Below, one piece after another: positions 1-10,212 of a stretch of DNA of 64,000 nt (within the stretch, counting starts at the first letter, position 1; each line of letters opens with the position of its first letter). The notes under the pieces were generated by a model that did no database searches, was not told the DNA's origin, and saw only the letters and a list, made by a program, of their open reading frames with translations. The stretch is taken from NCBI GenBank assembly GCA_947579665.1, contig OX388348.1:11656001-11720000 (forward strand), in the 5' to 3' direction. A program made the translations under genes and the position numbers. Source of the stretch: Sympetrum striolatum. Taxonomy: Eukaryota; Arthropoda; Insecta; Odonata; Libellulidae.

Positions 1-204
1 TTTTGTTGATTGTTTTTGTACTCGGGCTAGAGGATTGCGGGTTTCGTCTGAATCTTCAGACTCACTGTAAATGTTTTGAGGAATAAAATCTTCGTCATCG
101 TCAGAGTCTAAATTATCTTCCGTTTTGCATTCCGATTCACCTTCTGGTATTGAATGCAAAATAGAAAGGATTTCATCAGGCTTTAGCCTAATTCTTCTAG
201 CCAT
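1..204 (-). CDS. piggyBac-like transposase, N-terminal part (runs off window)
   Basis: The minus strand is open from an ATG at 204 to the window edge (68 codons). The peptide starts MARRIRLKPDEI and soon becomes very acidic, with runs such as SDDDEDFIP and SESEDSDE. That layout, a short basic start followed by an acidic Ser/Asp/Glu stretch before the catalytic domain, is usual for piggyBac-family (DDE_Tnp_1_7) transposases. The catalytic core lies outside the window, so function and intactness cannot be judged. A piggyBac-type terminus next to TTAA lies upstream at 1863-1898, which supports the call. Confidence 0.65.
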   Translation of the reverse strand, partial: MARRIRLKPDEILSILHSIPEGESECKTEDNLDSDDDEDFIPQNIYSESEDSDETRNPLARVQKQSTK

Positions 205-1862
205 ATTGCCAGTCAGGAAAAATGAAGGTCGTACTTCACAGGTGTTGTATAGTCCACTCGAGAGTTCACTGGATTCACTAATGCAAATGAACGGTAGCGC
301 ATGATTGTCATGTGCGGCGCGCGGCCTGGTAGGGCCGAAAATGTTAGGACAGTAACTTTGTTTCTTTCCAAAGGTATATTTTCCTGGTACATCATTATAT
401 CAATGGAAGGATACAAAGTCACTTTTTCACGTTTGAAAATCAACTTCCATATAATCAAGGCTGAAACAATGGAGCATGTTAGGCAGTATTGCGCTACAGC
501 AAGACTGATAGGTGACGGGAATGGAGGGGGATTGAGAGCAAAGCAGAAACGACGGCTCCCAAACACACGAATCTGAAAGCGTTTCATATGGATTGCATAT
601 ACACCGCTCTACCGCAAGATAAAATAATATCAGGACATTCACATTGTTTGTAGTTCCAAACGCGGACCCGTAAAACAAGAAATGCCTTCAAATAACTCGC
701 AAAGGTTTACCAAAAAGAATAATAATTATAGATTTAAGCTAACAATTGCTTCATAACAATTATGGACATAAAAAATTAAAACTTGAACAAATATCACTAT
801 TTGGTGAAAAGACTAGCAAAATACAGTAGGGAGTCAAAACGACTCTGTTTGGTAGTCGGGGGTAAATTTTGAAAAATGTGTATTATTTTTCATCAAAAAC
901 TATTTTCATCGAAAATCATTCTTTTGCGTCAAAAATTAGTAAAAGTCAATTAATCACAAGCCGAAATTCAAAATATTTTAGTCAGGGCAGAGAACAGAAA
1001 ATCGCGAGGAGTCAAAATTACACCATCGGTAGTTCTAGGGTTAGAGATCTGGTCTGACGGTTGGCAGCCCTGTTTTATAAAGTTAGTATCCCTGAAATTA
1101 ATTTTAATTGTTCAAGAAAGGTAACTGAATTTAAATTTGACATATAAGTTCGATATTTATCTGAGAAAATAATTGGAAGAACATTTTATAATGATAAAAA
1201 CTTATAGGTTGGTAACCCTGCTGAAAGTGGTTTTATGTATTTGTAAATGTTATAAAACGATTTTGCCTGGACAAAAACCCCAGGTTGGAATTTTTCACGA
1301 CATAATTCGAAAAATTCTTCCGCTATCGTATTCGCTGGAGGTTTTTCCCGAGGCGCGAACGAGTGGTTTTATATGCTTTCCGTCAGATGGCATAGCAATC
1401 TTGGCGTAAAGCAACTGACTTTTATCAACAATTCGGACCTTCTACCACTTATTTCGAAAATATGAGTTTCATTGGTCTAGTTTGAGTAAGAAAAATGTTG
1501 CAGAGTATAAAACACTTTAGATTTAGGACATCGGTCCGCGTTTTGTTTAATTAATTAAAATTTAAACACATTATGAGGTAAAACATCTTATCAGCACTTG
1601 CAAAAAAGTTACATTATGCATTTCTTCAAAATATACGTCTTTGCAACTTAAAAAAGTATTTAATTACGAATTTTAAAAGTAGGCGGTCAAAATTACCGCC
1701 GCCGTCCTTCTAGGTATAACTTTGTGTAAAATCTGACTCATAAGTATTAACAAAATTTTCATTATATCGTTTTAAATTTGGGATCGAATTGAACAAAGTC
1801 AAAGAGTTTCAAAAAATTGAAAAAATTTTTAGTTGGAAATTTTTGAAGTTAAACTCTGAAAA

Positions 1863-1898
1863 CGGTCAAAATGACCGCCGCCGTCCTTCTAGTGTTAA
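1863..1898 (-). repeat. piggyBac-type terminal repeat with TTAA target site
   Basis: The plus strand reads GGTCAAAATGACCGCCGCCG, then GTCCTTCTAGTG, then TTAA. Within it GGTCAaaaTGACC is a small palindrome. The internal copy at 1683-1713 keeps both the palindrome-like part and the CCGCCGTCCTTCTAG part. Confidence 0.55.
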
Positions 1899-2204
1899 GA
1901 AACCTCTGTTTTCTACTAATCTTTACAGAAAAACATGCTTTGCTAATACGGGAAGTTAGTATCTCTTTCAAAGTTTTATGAGATTTGTTAACATTTTGCT
2001 GACTATAAACATCATACCTACAAATATTGGCAAAGAGGTTCTTTAAAAATTTGAAGTCATTTTTAATAAAGTGAAACAGTACCTTTTGAAACCAACATAC
2101 TCAAAATGTTTTAAGAAACGCATATGAAAACGCCTACCCTTTTCCTTCTCCATCCCTTCTGTAGACTTCGAACGTTTTAGAACATACGGTTAATGGTAGC
2201 TGAT

Positions 2205-2765
2205 AATGAATTAGTTCGTAAAAACTTTTAGTCTCATAAATTATTGGCATTTTGTTAATAATTATGTAATCCTTTCCTTCATCATGTATTTAATATGAGT
2301 ATTATTTTACATGATGCCACGAGGAAATACGGAGATTTTTCGGAGAAGATGCTTCTTGGACCACGTAGAGAACATAAGACTTCCGGCACCACCATTTCGT
2401 AAATATGAATGTATTATATCATAGATGATAATTAATTAGTTTGAAATTAAGATTAGTCTCATAGGTGAATGACCTTTTGTTTATCATTTATTAGTCCTTT
2501 CCTTCATCATTCATTCCATATTTGAACTATTTCAGATGATGCTTCGACGAAATACGGAGTTGTTTCCGAGAGGATGCCTCCTGGACCACTTAGAGATCAT
2601 AGGAATTCTTGAACCGGTATTTCGTAAATATAAATGACTTGTATCATAGATGATGCTGATAGTTAATTAGTTCGAAATTCATTTTTTCACATAGATTATA
2701 GGCATTTTGTTTATCATTAATTAGTCTTTTCCTTCATCATTCATTTCGTATCTGTATTATTGCAG
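2205..2765. repeat. Tandem repeat, about 225-235-bp units (2 full, 1 partial)
   Basis: The block ATTAGTTcgaaattaa...TTTGTTtATcATTaATTAGTC...CCTTCATCATtcattc occurs at about 2211, 2434 and 2668. Between blocks the first two units carry a related segment starting ATGATGC, with matching reading frames in units near 2311 and 2535 (MMPRGNTEIFRRRCFLDHVE and MMLRRNTELFPRGCLLDHLE). The unit near 2535 is preceded by a pyrimidine-rich ATTTCAG and followed by GTAAAT, like a splice-bounded exon. Similarity to the units at 2,900-5,100 suggests a single old array. Confidence 0.6.
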
Positions 2766-3159
2766 TTTACTCTATGTTTACTATAATGTCTTTTCAAGTC
2801 AAAATAAGACGTTATGTTCAATTTTTCTCTCATCGGTATCATGTAAATTTCTTACCAAATAACGTTATAATTTAATACCGAGAGATGCCTTTTGAGGAAT
2901 GTTAATTCAATTTGGAATGAAAGAGTATTAAGAGGAACAACTAATGATATATTGGTAATATTTTTTCGTAAACGATTTTCTTTCCACCGGATTAGTTTTG
3001 TAAAAAAAATTCTCATTTTAAAGATTGAGTTTCTGAATTGATTATCTCTGATTGATATTTTGCGTACAGGTGACCAGATTCAAAAAATGATAAGTAACGA
3101 AAAAGTAGAAGTGAGCGGATGCTGAGAAGAGTATTTCGGACCATGGATGTAACAATATA

Positions 3160-4465
3160 AAGGGTGCGGCAGAACCGACTAAGCAGTTTCGAGTGTTAAA
3201 TGCTCGGGCGGTGGTGGGGGGAGGAAGTTGCACGTGGTCTCCCTTTGTTCCATCGGGGATCCCATTTCAGTAACCAACATGGTTTGGACCGGAGCACATC
3301 GAAGCTTTGCCGTGCGTGGGTATTTTGAAAACAACCGATCTGTGATCGCGACGCAAAGAGCTTTTCGAAGACGGTTCAACATTCCACGCAACAATTCCGT
3401 TCCTAATGCAAACACAATTCGGTCCTAGGTTCGGCAGTTGGAGGAAACCGCCAGCACACTAAGAAGAGATACTCATGGCCGACGCAGATCCATCAGAGCA
3501 CCAGAAAACGTGAGGCTGGTGAGAGCAGCAATTGAGCAGTCGCTAAGACGAGCTGCTCGAAGTCATTCTGTTCCCTTGGGGATATCAGACCGCAGTTTGA
3601 GGAGGATTCTGGATTTTGATTTAAATTTCAATCCCTTCATAAGAATGATGGCTCAAGAATTGAGCCCAGCAGACTACGCCAACCGTCGAAATCCGTGTGC
3701 TTGCACAGATCCCTCCGGAGGCAGCTTTCCTCAGTAGCGACGAGGCGCATTTTCACCTCATTGGGATTGTGAATAAACAAAATTTTTGCTACTGGGCTGA
3801 AAATAACCCCCGATTTATTCACAAAAGACCGCTACATTCCCCAACACAGTGTGGTGTGCCGTATCACAATTTGGGGTGATTCTTTGAGGAGGAAGGCGTG
3901 ACCGTGACCTTGAATTCCGGACGTTATGTGTCCAAGTTTGAGAATTTTCTGCAGCCTAAAATGGAGGAGATTGTTCGAAGAAGAGGGATTAGGGGACTTG
4001 TGGTTCCAACAAGATGGGGCTACAGCTCACACAGCCCGAAATTCACTCAATGTTTTGAGAGAAATGTTTCCTGGGCGTCTGGTCTCTTTGAGGGGTGATG
4101 TGGGGTGGCCGGCGCGGTCACCAGATTTAAGCATATGCAATTTCTTTCTTTAGGGATATCTGAAGGAAAAAGTGTTTAAACGTCGCGTCGCCCTCGCACC
4201 CTACCAGCTATTGGAGCGGATTATTGAAAAAGTGAACACTATACCCCTCGATATGTGTGAACGAGCTTTTCAAAACTTCAGAGATCGTCTTCAAAAGTGT
4301 ATCGCTGCTAACGACCGCCATCTTGAGGACATAATTTTCAAAAGTGAATAAATATATAAATGGTATGAACAACTTTTTTCGAATATGAAAACTTTTTTAC
4401 TTTATATATCCAGATTTCTTTTTTATAACTCCTCAAAACTGCTTAATTGGTTCTGCCGCACCCTG
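3160..4465 (+). mobile_element. Tc1/mariner-superfamily element with TIRs and TA target site
   Basis: Inverted ends match over about 30 bp: the left end has AGGGTGCGGCAGAACC and the right end is its complement, followed by CAGTTT-type sequence. TA dinucleotides flank the element (3158-3159 and 4466-4467). The length of 1,306 bp is normal for a full-length mariner. It has inserted into a unit of the about 220-bp tandem array, whose sequence resumes at 4468. It is full-length by structure but its transposase is broken. Confidence 0.88.
3279..4351 (+). pseudogene. Decayed mariner-like transposase (DUF4817/DDE type)
   Basis: Reading starts at MVWTGAHRSFAVRGYFENN, the helix-turn-helix region found in an abundant insect mariner group. 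Other landmarks are LRRILDFDL, then SSDEAHFHLIG (first catalytic Asp), FQQDGATAHTAR (second Asp), RSPDLSICNFFL (third Asp) and a C-terminus near NDRHLEDIIFKSE with stop at 4349-4351. Thirty-six residues separate the second and third Asp. Breaks seen: an in-frame TAG at 3426-3428, a frame change near 3700, further frame changes between about 3,880 and 3,926, and a TAG at 4151-4153 where Trp is expected before GYLKE. The protein cannot be made as it stands. Confidence 0.88.
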
Positions 4466-5100
4466 TATAATGAGTACAATTTGAATTAAATAATATCTCT
4501 ATTTAGATTTAAGTATGATAATAAGTGCGTAATTGAGGAGAAATTGTGCTTTTTTTTCGAAATTATACACATTATTTATCTTTTTTTATTCATTCTTTAG
4601 AAAAAAGTTATGAGCCTAACTCTACAAAGGATGACTAAGAGTAGGAGCGCACGGATGCTGAGAAGAGAACATCTGTCCATGGATGGAACACAATATACAA
4701 TGAGTACAATTTGAATTAAATTATGTCCCTATTTAAGTATAGTAATAAGTGCGTAGTTGTGGGGAAATTGTGCTTTTTAATTTAGACACTATACATACAT
4801 TATTGTTTTTTTATTCATTCTTCAGAAATCAGTTCGAAGCCTTTCTCTACAGTGGATGAGCAAGTGTAGGGTCGCACGGACGCCGAAAAGAGTACTTTGG
4901 TCTATGAATCTATATACCATGAGTACAATTGGAGTTAAATTATATCCTATTTAAGCACGATTATAATTGTAAAATTTGAAAGATTATTCTAATTTTATTT
5001 CCAAATTAAATATATTATTTACCGATTTTTTTCATTATTAAGAAAAGAGTTCGGAGGCTTTTTGTACATTGATTGAGCAATAGTAGAAAATATTATTCCA
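4466..5100. repeat. Continuation of about 220-bp tandem array
   Basis: ATGAGTACAATTtGAaTTAAAT recurs at about 4470, 4699 and 4917. Each copy is followed by CTATTTAAG..., TAATAAGTGCGTA..., a T-rich stretch ending TTCTTTAG or TTCTTCAG, then a segment with GGATGCtGAgAAGAG. Copies are diverged, including their small frames. The segment at 3061-3158 is an earlier unit split from the rest by the mariner element. Confidence 0.65.
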
Positions 5101-5164
5101 AAAAGTATTTCCTCATTAAACAAATTAATAATTTCATCGCATAGATGCTCATGGCTGTGAAATA

Positions 5165-5345
5165 AAATAATAAATTCTCATTAAAAAATGAGGGAAATGA
5201 GGTTTGACTTAGCACAAGAAAGCGTGCGACTGAACCAAAACGTTATACGGGAAGTGTAAAATATTGACTTGTCTAGGACTCGAACCCAGGCCATGGCTCG
5301 GAGGTTTAGTGGTTAGAATACCAGTATTTCAGTGGTTGGAATTCC
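5165..5345 (-). repeat. tRNA-derived SINE, rearranged copy
   Basis: The minus strand carries CCTGGGTTCGAGTCC (pol III B box), followed by CAAGTCAATATTTTACACTT and a tail shared with the copy at 36345-36585 (CTTTCTTGTGCTAAG). The A-box-like part (GGCTCGGAGGTTTAGTGG at about 5316) lies in the opposite orientation, so this copy is rearranged. Confidence 0.5.
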
Positions 5346-5429
5346 AGTAGTTAGTATACCACGATTATATTTAAAAATTTAATTATTTTTATAGATGCGC
5401 TATTAATTTTCACTTTCTTTTTATCTAAA

Positions 5430-6127
5430 GGTTTGAGGATACCTCTATTCCATTCATATCGATATTGCCCAGGCGTAATGTGCTTACTTAATCAAAAGCT
5501 ACTGGCGCATCACTACACTAAAACCATCACTGAATATGCTCATGGAGACGTCGGAGTTCCAACTTGTGGTAATGAGAAATTTTAATTACTCTGAATCTCT
5601 GTACTTTGCCTTCTTATTGAGTCTAGGTATTAATAATATATTTTTATTTGATCTTTGCTTATATGTACTTCCTTATTTATAGAAAATAATTAGAAAGGAT
5701 CCTTAATTTTTAAATACATATACTCAATTTTTCCGTCCATATATAGGACTTCATGGTGCCCTTCAAAAAGCAGCGAAAAGGCTTTGACGGCCAACCGAAA
5801 GAAGCGGGAAGAAACTGCACAGCGCCTCCGGATGCGAGAAGGAGCTTGAGGTACTTGAGGAACTTATACAATGAGTACATCAACAGGGTACAGCATTACC
5901 AGACAACTACCCCAAGTTGCGAAGCGGTTGGAGAACCCAAGGGCGAACCCCTAAAGCATCACTCTACCACGGAAGATAAAAAGAAAATGAAATACATTAT
6001 TTTTCTTCCGAGCCAGAATATATTTTCAATTATGTATAGTATAAGAAATTGTAAGGCCGGAACTTGTATAGTGTACCATGACTTGAAATGTATATACTAT
6101 GGATATAAAAATACCTTTTGCCCTTAG
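5430..6127 (+). other. Exon-like open segments, product unrecognised
   Basis: Two open stretches are bounded by splice-like signals. One runs from about 5432 (after TATCTAAAG) to a GTAATG at about 5569. The other begins after ATATATAG near 5747 and is open to 6127 in one frame; it contains basic residues and RYLRNLYNEYINRVQHY. The bases near 5810-5880 (CCGGATGCGAGAAGGAG to TACAATGAGTAC) match the tandem units at 3,061-5,000, so this may be the source exon of that array. I do not recognise any domain; a transposon or pseudogene origin is as likely as a gene. Confidence 0.2.
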
Positions 6128-6290
6128 CCGAACTAACTACTGCAGAATGTATAAATTTGATATGATTTGTAAGGCGGGGGTTATGTATAATTTATATTGC
6201 GCCTTAGCCAAACTAACTATTACAGAATGTATACATTCGTTATATTTGTAAGGCGGGGCTATGTATAATTTATATATTCTGTACATTTTC
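6121..6290. repeat. Two-copy tandem repeat, about 80 bp
   Basis: CCTTAGCCRAACTAACTA then GCAGAATGTATA or ACAGAATGTATA, then TTTGTAAGGCGGGG and TATGTATAATTTATAT occur at 6121-6200 and again at 6201-6280. A weaker trace (GTAAGGCCGGAACTTG) lies at about 6051. Confidence 0.6.
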
Positions 6291-6479
6291 ATTGGATTGT
6301 ATTGTATTTTCCCTACTGCCCTATTCGAAAGAAAGAGTAAGGAAGTAGATGGGAGAAGGTTATGGGAGAGAAACAAAAGGAAGCGATTGGGAGAGGGTTG
6401 GAAAGAGTGCGGGAGTTGGCCGTTGTAGAGGAAGGAAAGGTATGGGGAAGGGAAGATGATACGAAATCTGTGGGATACA

Positions 6480-7235
6480 GAGCGGGGATTTGAAAGAAGG
6501 TAGGGATTGGAGCGGGTGAGATAGAGGGCGGGGATGGGAGCGGTTGGGGATTGGTGCGGGTGGGGATGGGAGCGGATAGTGATTGGTGCGGGTGGGATGG
6601 GGTGCGGGGACGGGAGCGGGTGGGGATGGGTGCGGGTGGGATGGGGGGCGGGGACGGAAGCGGGTAGGGATGGGTGCGGGTAGGGATGGGTGCGGGTGGG
6701 ATGGGGGGCGGGGACGGGAGCGGGTGGGGATGGGTGCGGGTGGGATGGGGGGCGGGGACGGAAGCGGGTAGGGATGGGTGCGGGTAGGGATGGGTGCGGG
6801 TGGGATGGGGGGCGGGGACGGAAGCGGGTGGGGATGGGAGCGGATAGTGATTGGTGCGGGTGGGATGGGGTGCGGGGACGGGTGCGGGTGGGGATGGGTG
6901 CGGGTGGGATGGGGGGCGGGGACGGAAGCGGGTAGGGATGGGTGCGGGTAGGGATGGGTGCGGGTGGGATGGGGGGCGGGGACGGGAGCGGGTGGGGATG
7001 GGTGCGGGTGGGATGGGGGGCGGGGACGGAAGCGGGTAGGGATGGGTGCGGGTGGGGATGGGTGCGGGTGGGATGGGGGGCGGGGACGGAAGCGGGTGGG
7101 GATGGGAGCGGATAGTGATTGGTGCGGGTGGGATGGGGTGCGGGGACGGAAGCGGGTGGGGATGGGTGCGGGTAGGGATGGGTGCGGGTTGGGATGGGTG
7201 CGGGTGGGGATGGGAGCGGGTGGGGATGGGTCAAT
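6480..7235. repeat. G-rich minisatellite with 268-bp higher-order period
   Basis: The plus strand consists of GCGGGTGGGATGGGGGGCG and GCGGGTAGGGATGGGT-like blocks. The marker GCGGATAGTGATTGGTGCGG appears at about 6572, 6841 and 7109, giving a 268-269-bp higher-order unit of about 2.5 copies. G runs are dense enough for G-quadruplex formation on the plus strand. Both strands are open over hundreds of bases (Pro/His/Ser/Thr-rich on the minus strand, Gly/Trp/Asp-rich on the plus strand). This follows from the repeat composition and is not evidence of a gene. Confidence 0.9.
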
Positions 7236-7406
7236 ATATAATATATGGTTCTGATGACAGTAGCGGATCATTCAAATGTTAAAATCAATAATCTCATAAA
7301 AGCCAGTAAATATCAACTTACAATGGGAAATATAACGTATTTATAATGCAGCAATCAACGAACAAAAACAATGCGATGATTTACGTTTCGACAGATCTGT
7401 TGAATT

Positions 7407-7442
7407 TGTGGCGACCGGTGCAGACAGCCTGCGCCCAGCGCC
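7407..7442 (+). repeat. Remnant of 5' LTR (first 36 bp)
   Basis: Identical to the start of the 3' LTR at 9949-9984. The junction with RT sequence at 7443 marks the internal deletion. Confidence 0.85.
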
Positions 7443-9863
7443 GGTCGTCGGCCCTTCACCTCGTCCCGAAGAAAGGAGTTGAGTGGCGCCCCTGTGGAGA
7501 CTACCGCGCGTTGAACTCTCGGACGGTACCGGATAAGTATCCCGTTCCGAACATGCAAGATTTCGCTCAGAACCTCGCAGGTAAGCGAATATTCTCCAAA
7601 ATAGATCTTGTGAGGGCTTATAACCAAATCCCCGTGCATCCCGACGACATGTGTAAGACTGCAATTATAACGCCGTTCGGCTTATTTGAATTCCCATTTA
7701 TGTCGTTTGGACTTCAAAATGCAGCGCAAACATTTCAACGTTTTATTGACGAAGTGCTACACGGGCTGAATTTTTGTTATGCATGTGTTGATGACATTCT
7801 TGTTGCGTCGGCGAATGAATAAGAACATTCGATACACTTAGAAAAACTATTCTCCCGTTTAAATGAATATGGTGTGCTTGTCAATCCTTCGAAGTGCGTT
7901 TTCGGTGTCAGTGAAGTGGAATTTTTAGGGTGCAAAGTCACGGAGCGCGGCACTCAGCCGCTCGATGAGAAAGTGCGTGCAATATTAGACTACCAAGTGC
8001 CAAAGACAGCGAAGTCTCTTAAAAGGTTTTTGGGGATGATAAACTTTTACAGACGATTTATTCCCAAAGCCGCCGAATTGCAAGCCCCGCTGATCGATTT
8101 ACTGAAGGGCAATGTGAAGGGTGATGATGAATTAATGTGGACTTCGGAAGCGACGAAAGCTTTCGACACGTGTAAATATTCCTTGTCGAATTCTGCGCTT
8201 TTGTCTCATCCTAATCCTTCCTATGATTTACCACTTTTTTCAGACGCTTCCGGTAGCAGCTTAGGAGCCGCATTGCAGCAGCGGCCCGATGGTGAATGGC
8301 AGCCGTTGGGTTTCTACACCCAAAAGTTGAGCCCAGCGGAGAAAATGTATGTACAGCGCTTACGATCGTGAGCTGTTAGCAATTTACCGGTCCATCCGCC
8401 ACTTCAAACACATGCTGGAAGGGCACGCTTTCGCCATATTTACGGACCACAAGCCTCTAGTGTTCGCTTTTCGTCAAAAACCCGAAAAGTGTTCCCGTAG
8501 ACAATTCCGGTATTTAGATTTCATTGGGCAGTTTTCAACCGACATCCGTCATGTGGATGGGGCAGATAACGTTGTTGCGGACGCACTATCTCGCGTGGAA
8601 GCTGTTGACCAAGGGATGGATATGGAGACATTGGCAACCGCCCAACGGGAGGATATGGAATTAAAAGCGATTTTAAATTCAGGTTCATCACTCGACCTGC
8701 GAGAGGTCACAATCCCAGACTCACCCAACAACCTGTATTGTGATTTCTCCACCAAACCAGCGAGACCTTTCGTGCCGGCACCTTGCCGTCGCCAGGTATT
8801 TGCCTCTCTGTATTCTCTCGCACATCCTGGGGCAAAAGCATCGGCAAGACTCGTGGCAACCCGCTACGTTTGGCCCGACATGCAGAGGGATTGCCGCAAG
8901 TGGACTCAAGAATGCATCCCGTGCCAGAGGGCGAAGGTGCACCGTCACACGGTCGCACCACTCGGCAATTTCGCAGCCGCCGCCTCGAGATTCGACCACG
9001 TCCACGTCGATATCATAGGACCATTGCCGTACGCACGGGGGCAGAAGTACTGTCTCACCTGTGTGGACCGATTTACGAGATGGCCGGATGCATTTCCCAT
9101 GGAGGACATCACTGCTGAGACCGTCGCCCGCACATTTATTTCCGGATGGATATCCCGATTCGGACGACCTCTCCAAGTAACGACTGACCAGGGACGCCAA
9201 TTCGAGTCTGGGGTCTTCAGGGAGGTCGCGCGGATGACCGGAATCACGCACCTAAGGACCACGGCTTATCAAGCCGCATCCAACGGCCTAGTTGAACGTT
9301 TTCATCGCCAGTTGAAGGCTGCTATAATGTGCCATGAGGATGACAGCTGGCTGGACGCATTGCCGATCGTCCTTCTGGAAATTAGAGCGGCATGGAAGGA
9401 GGATGTCAAAGGCACCGCGGCGGAGATGGTATACGGGCAACCCATCCGCCTGCCCGGCTAATTCCTCACCTCAACAGACGCCGCAGACTCAACTACCTTC
9501 GCGTCTGAATTAAGAGAACGTATGCAGCACCTGCGGCCGGTAGCAACGGCCAACCATGCGCGGATTAAGGTTTTCGTTAACAAAGACCTAATGACTCCCA
9601 CGCATGTGTTCCTCCGGAACGACGCTGTGAGGCGGCCATTACAACCTCCCTACGACGGACCATACGAGGTCATCAGCAGAAGGGAGAAAACTTTCCTCAT
9701 CCTATGCAAGGGCAGAGAGGTTAGAGTATCGGTTGGTAGGCTGAAACCCGCCTATTTCGTCGCCGATAAGCAACGACCGGAGTCCACAGAAAACGAAAGG
9801 CAGACGAGAATAGGAGGATCTGTCCGTTTTCCGGAACATCTCCGGGATTTTCAGTTGTTTTGA
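7443..9863 (+). pseudogene. gypsy pol remnant: RT (partial), RNase H, integrase
   Basis: Order of domains: RT from SALHLVPKKGVEWRPCGDYR through SKIDLVRAYNQIPVHP and the active site at CVDDILVAS; RNase H with LFSDASGSSLGAAL, the AYDREL helix, FTDHKPLVFA and NVVADALSR; a zinc-binding stretch with CIPCQRAKVHRH; integrase catalytic core HVDIIGPLP, TTDQGRQFES and NGLVERFHRQL (D, D, E); then a GPY/F-type C-terminal module (PPYDGPYEVI). Breaks: TAA at 7820-7822 soon after the RT active site; a 4-bp tandem duplication (ATGT) near 8346-8353 that shifts frame within RNase H; a TAA near 9460 where Glu would fit. The RT YxDD tyrosine is Cys here. The element is not coding-competent. Confidence 0.9.
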
Positions 9864-9935
9864 TTATTATTTACTAACAGTTTTTCTTTTTTATCTTTAT
9901 AGTATTGTTTCGTGTTTTATCGAGAGCAAACCACT

Positions 9936-9948
9936 GGCGGGGGGGTGC
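9936..9948 (+). promoter_or_regulatory. Polypurine tract of the gypsy element
   Basis: GGCGGGGGGGTGC lies directly upstream of the 3' LTR start (TGTGGCG), the expected place for the plus-strand primer. Confidence 0.7.
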
Positions 9949-10212
9949 TGTGGCGACCGGTGCAGACAGCCTGCGCCCAGCGCCATATTGTAGCGGCCGA
10001 CGATGGGCATTTGTTTTTGGAGAGCTCCGTGCCCAACGCGCTTGAGATGCTCTCACTCCCATCGTGGCCTCCGCCTAGTTAACATTGAAATTCTCTCAGT
10101 TTGTAACCGTTACGGCCACACGCGCCATCTTGTCATGTATATTCACAGCCAGTTTAATAAAAGGCATATTCTTTCGGCGCAACGCAGTCCTAGTGAGTTT
10201 CTTTTAGAAAAC
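9949..10212 (+). repeat. 3' LTR of the gypsy element (end approximate)
   Basis: It begins TGTGGCGACCGG and holds an AATAAA poly(A) signal at 10156-10161. I place the end at a CA near 10212, but other CA dinucleotides downstream are possible because the target duplication is not visible. Confidence 0.6.

Larger units (their letters stand above)
1..1898 (-). mobile_element. piggyBac-family element, 5' portion
   Basis: The element reads on the minus strand. Its outer end, read inward, is TTAA at 1895-1898 followed by CACTAGAAGGACGGCGGCGG, resembling piggyBac termini that begin CCCTAGAA beside a TTAA target site. The same motif recurs inside the leader: 1683-1713 (near-exact) and 1011-1043 (decayed), with a possible fourth trace near 833-865. 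The leader between the terminus and the start codon is about 1.7 kb, long for piggyBac; it may hold an intron, a nested copy or amplified subterminal repeats. The other terminus is outside the window. Confidence 0.6.
7407..10212 (+). mobile_element. Ty3/gypsy LTR retrotransposon, internally deleted
   Basis: The first 36 bases of the LTR (TGTGGCGACCGGTGCAGACA onward) occur at 7407-7442 and again at the start of the 3' LTR at 9949. At 7443 the sequence jumps from LTR position 36 directly into reverse transcriptase coding sequence, so the rest of the 5' LTR, the primer site, gag, protease and the RT N-terminus are gone. A G-rich polypurine tract precedes the 3' LTR. No env-like frame is present. 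The 3' boundary is approximate because I could not find a convincing target-site duplication. Confidence 0.85.

Noticed and set aside
213..587. 124-codon minus-strand frame upstream of the piggyBac start
   Set aside because: Not in frame with the transposase and of no recognisable family; most likely leader sequence.
6137..7271. Proline/histidine-rich proteins of 303-365 codons on the minus strand and glycine-rich frames on the plus strand
   Set aside because: They are read-throughs of the G-rich minisatellite; both strands are open at once because the repeat units lack stop triplets.
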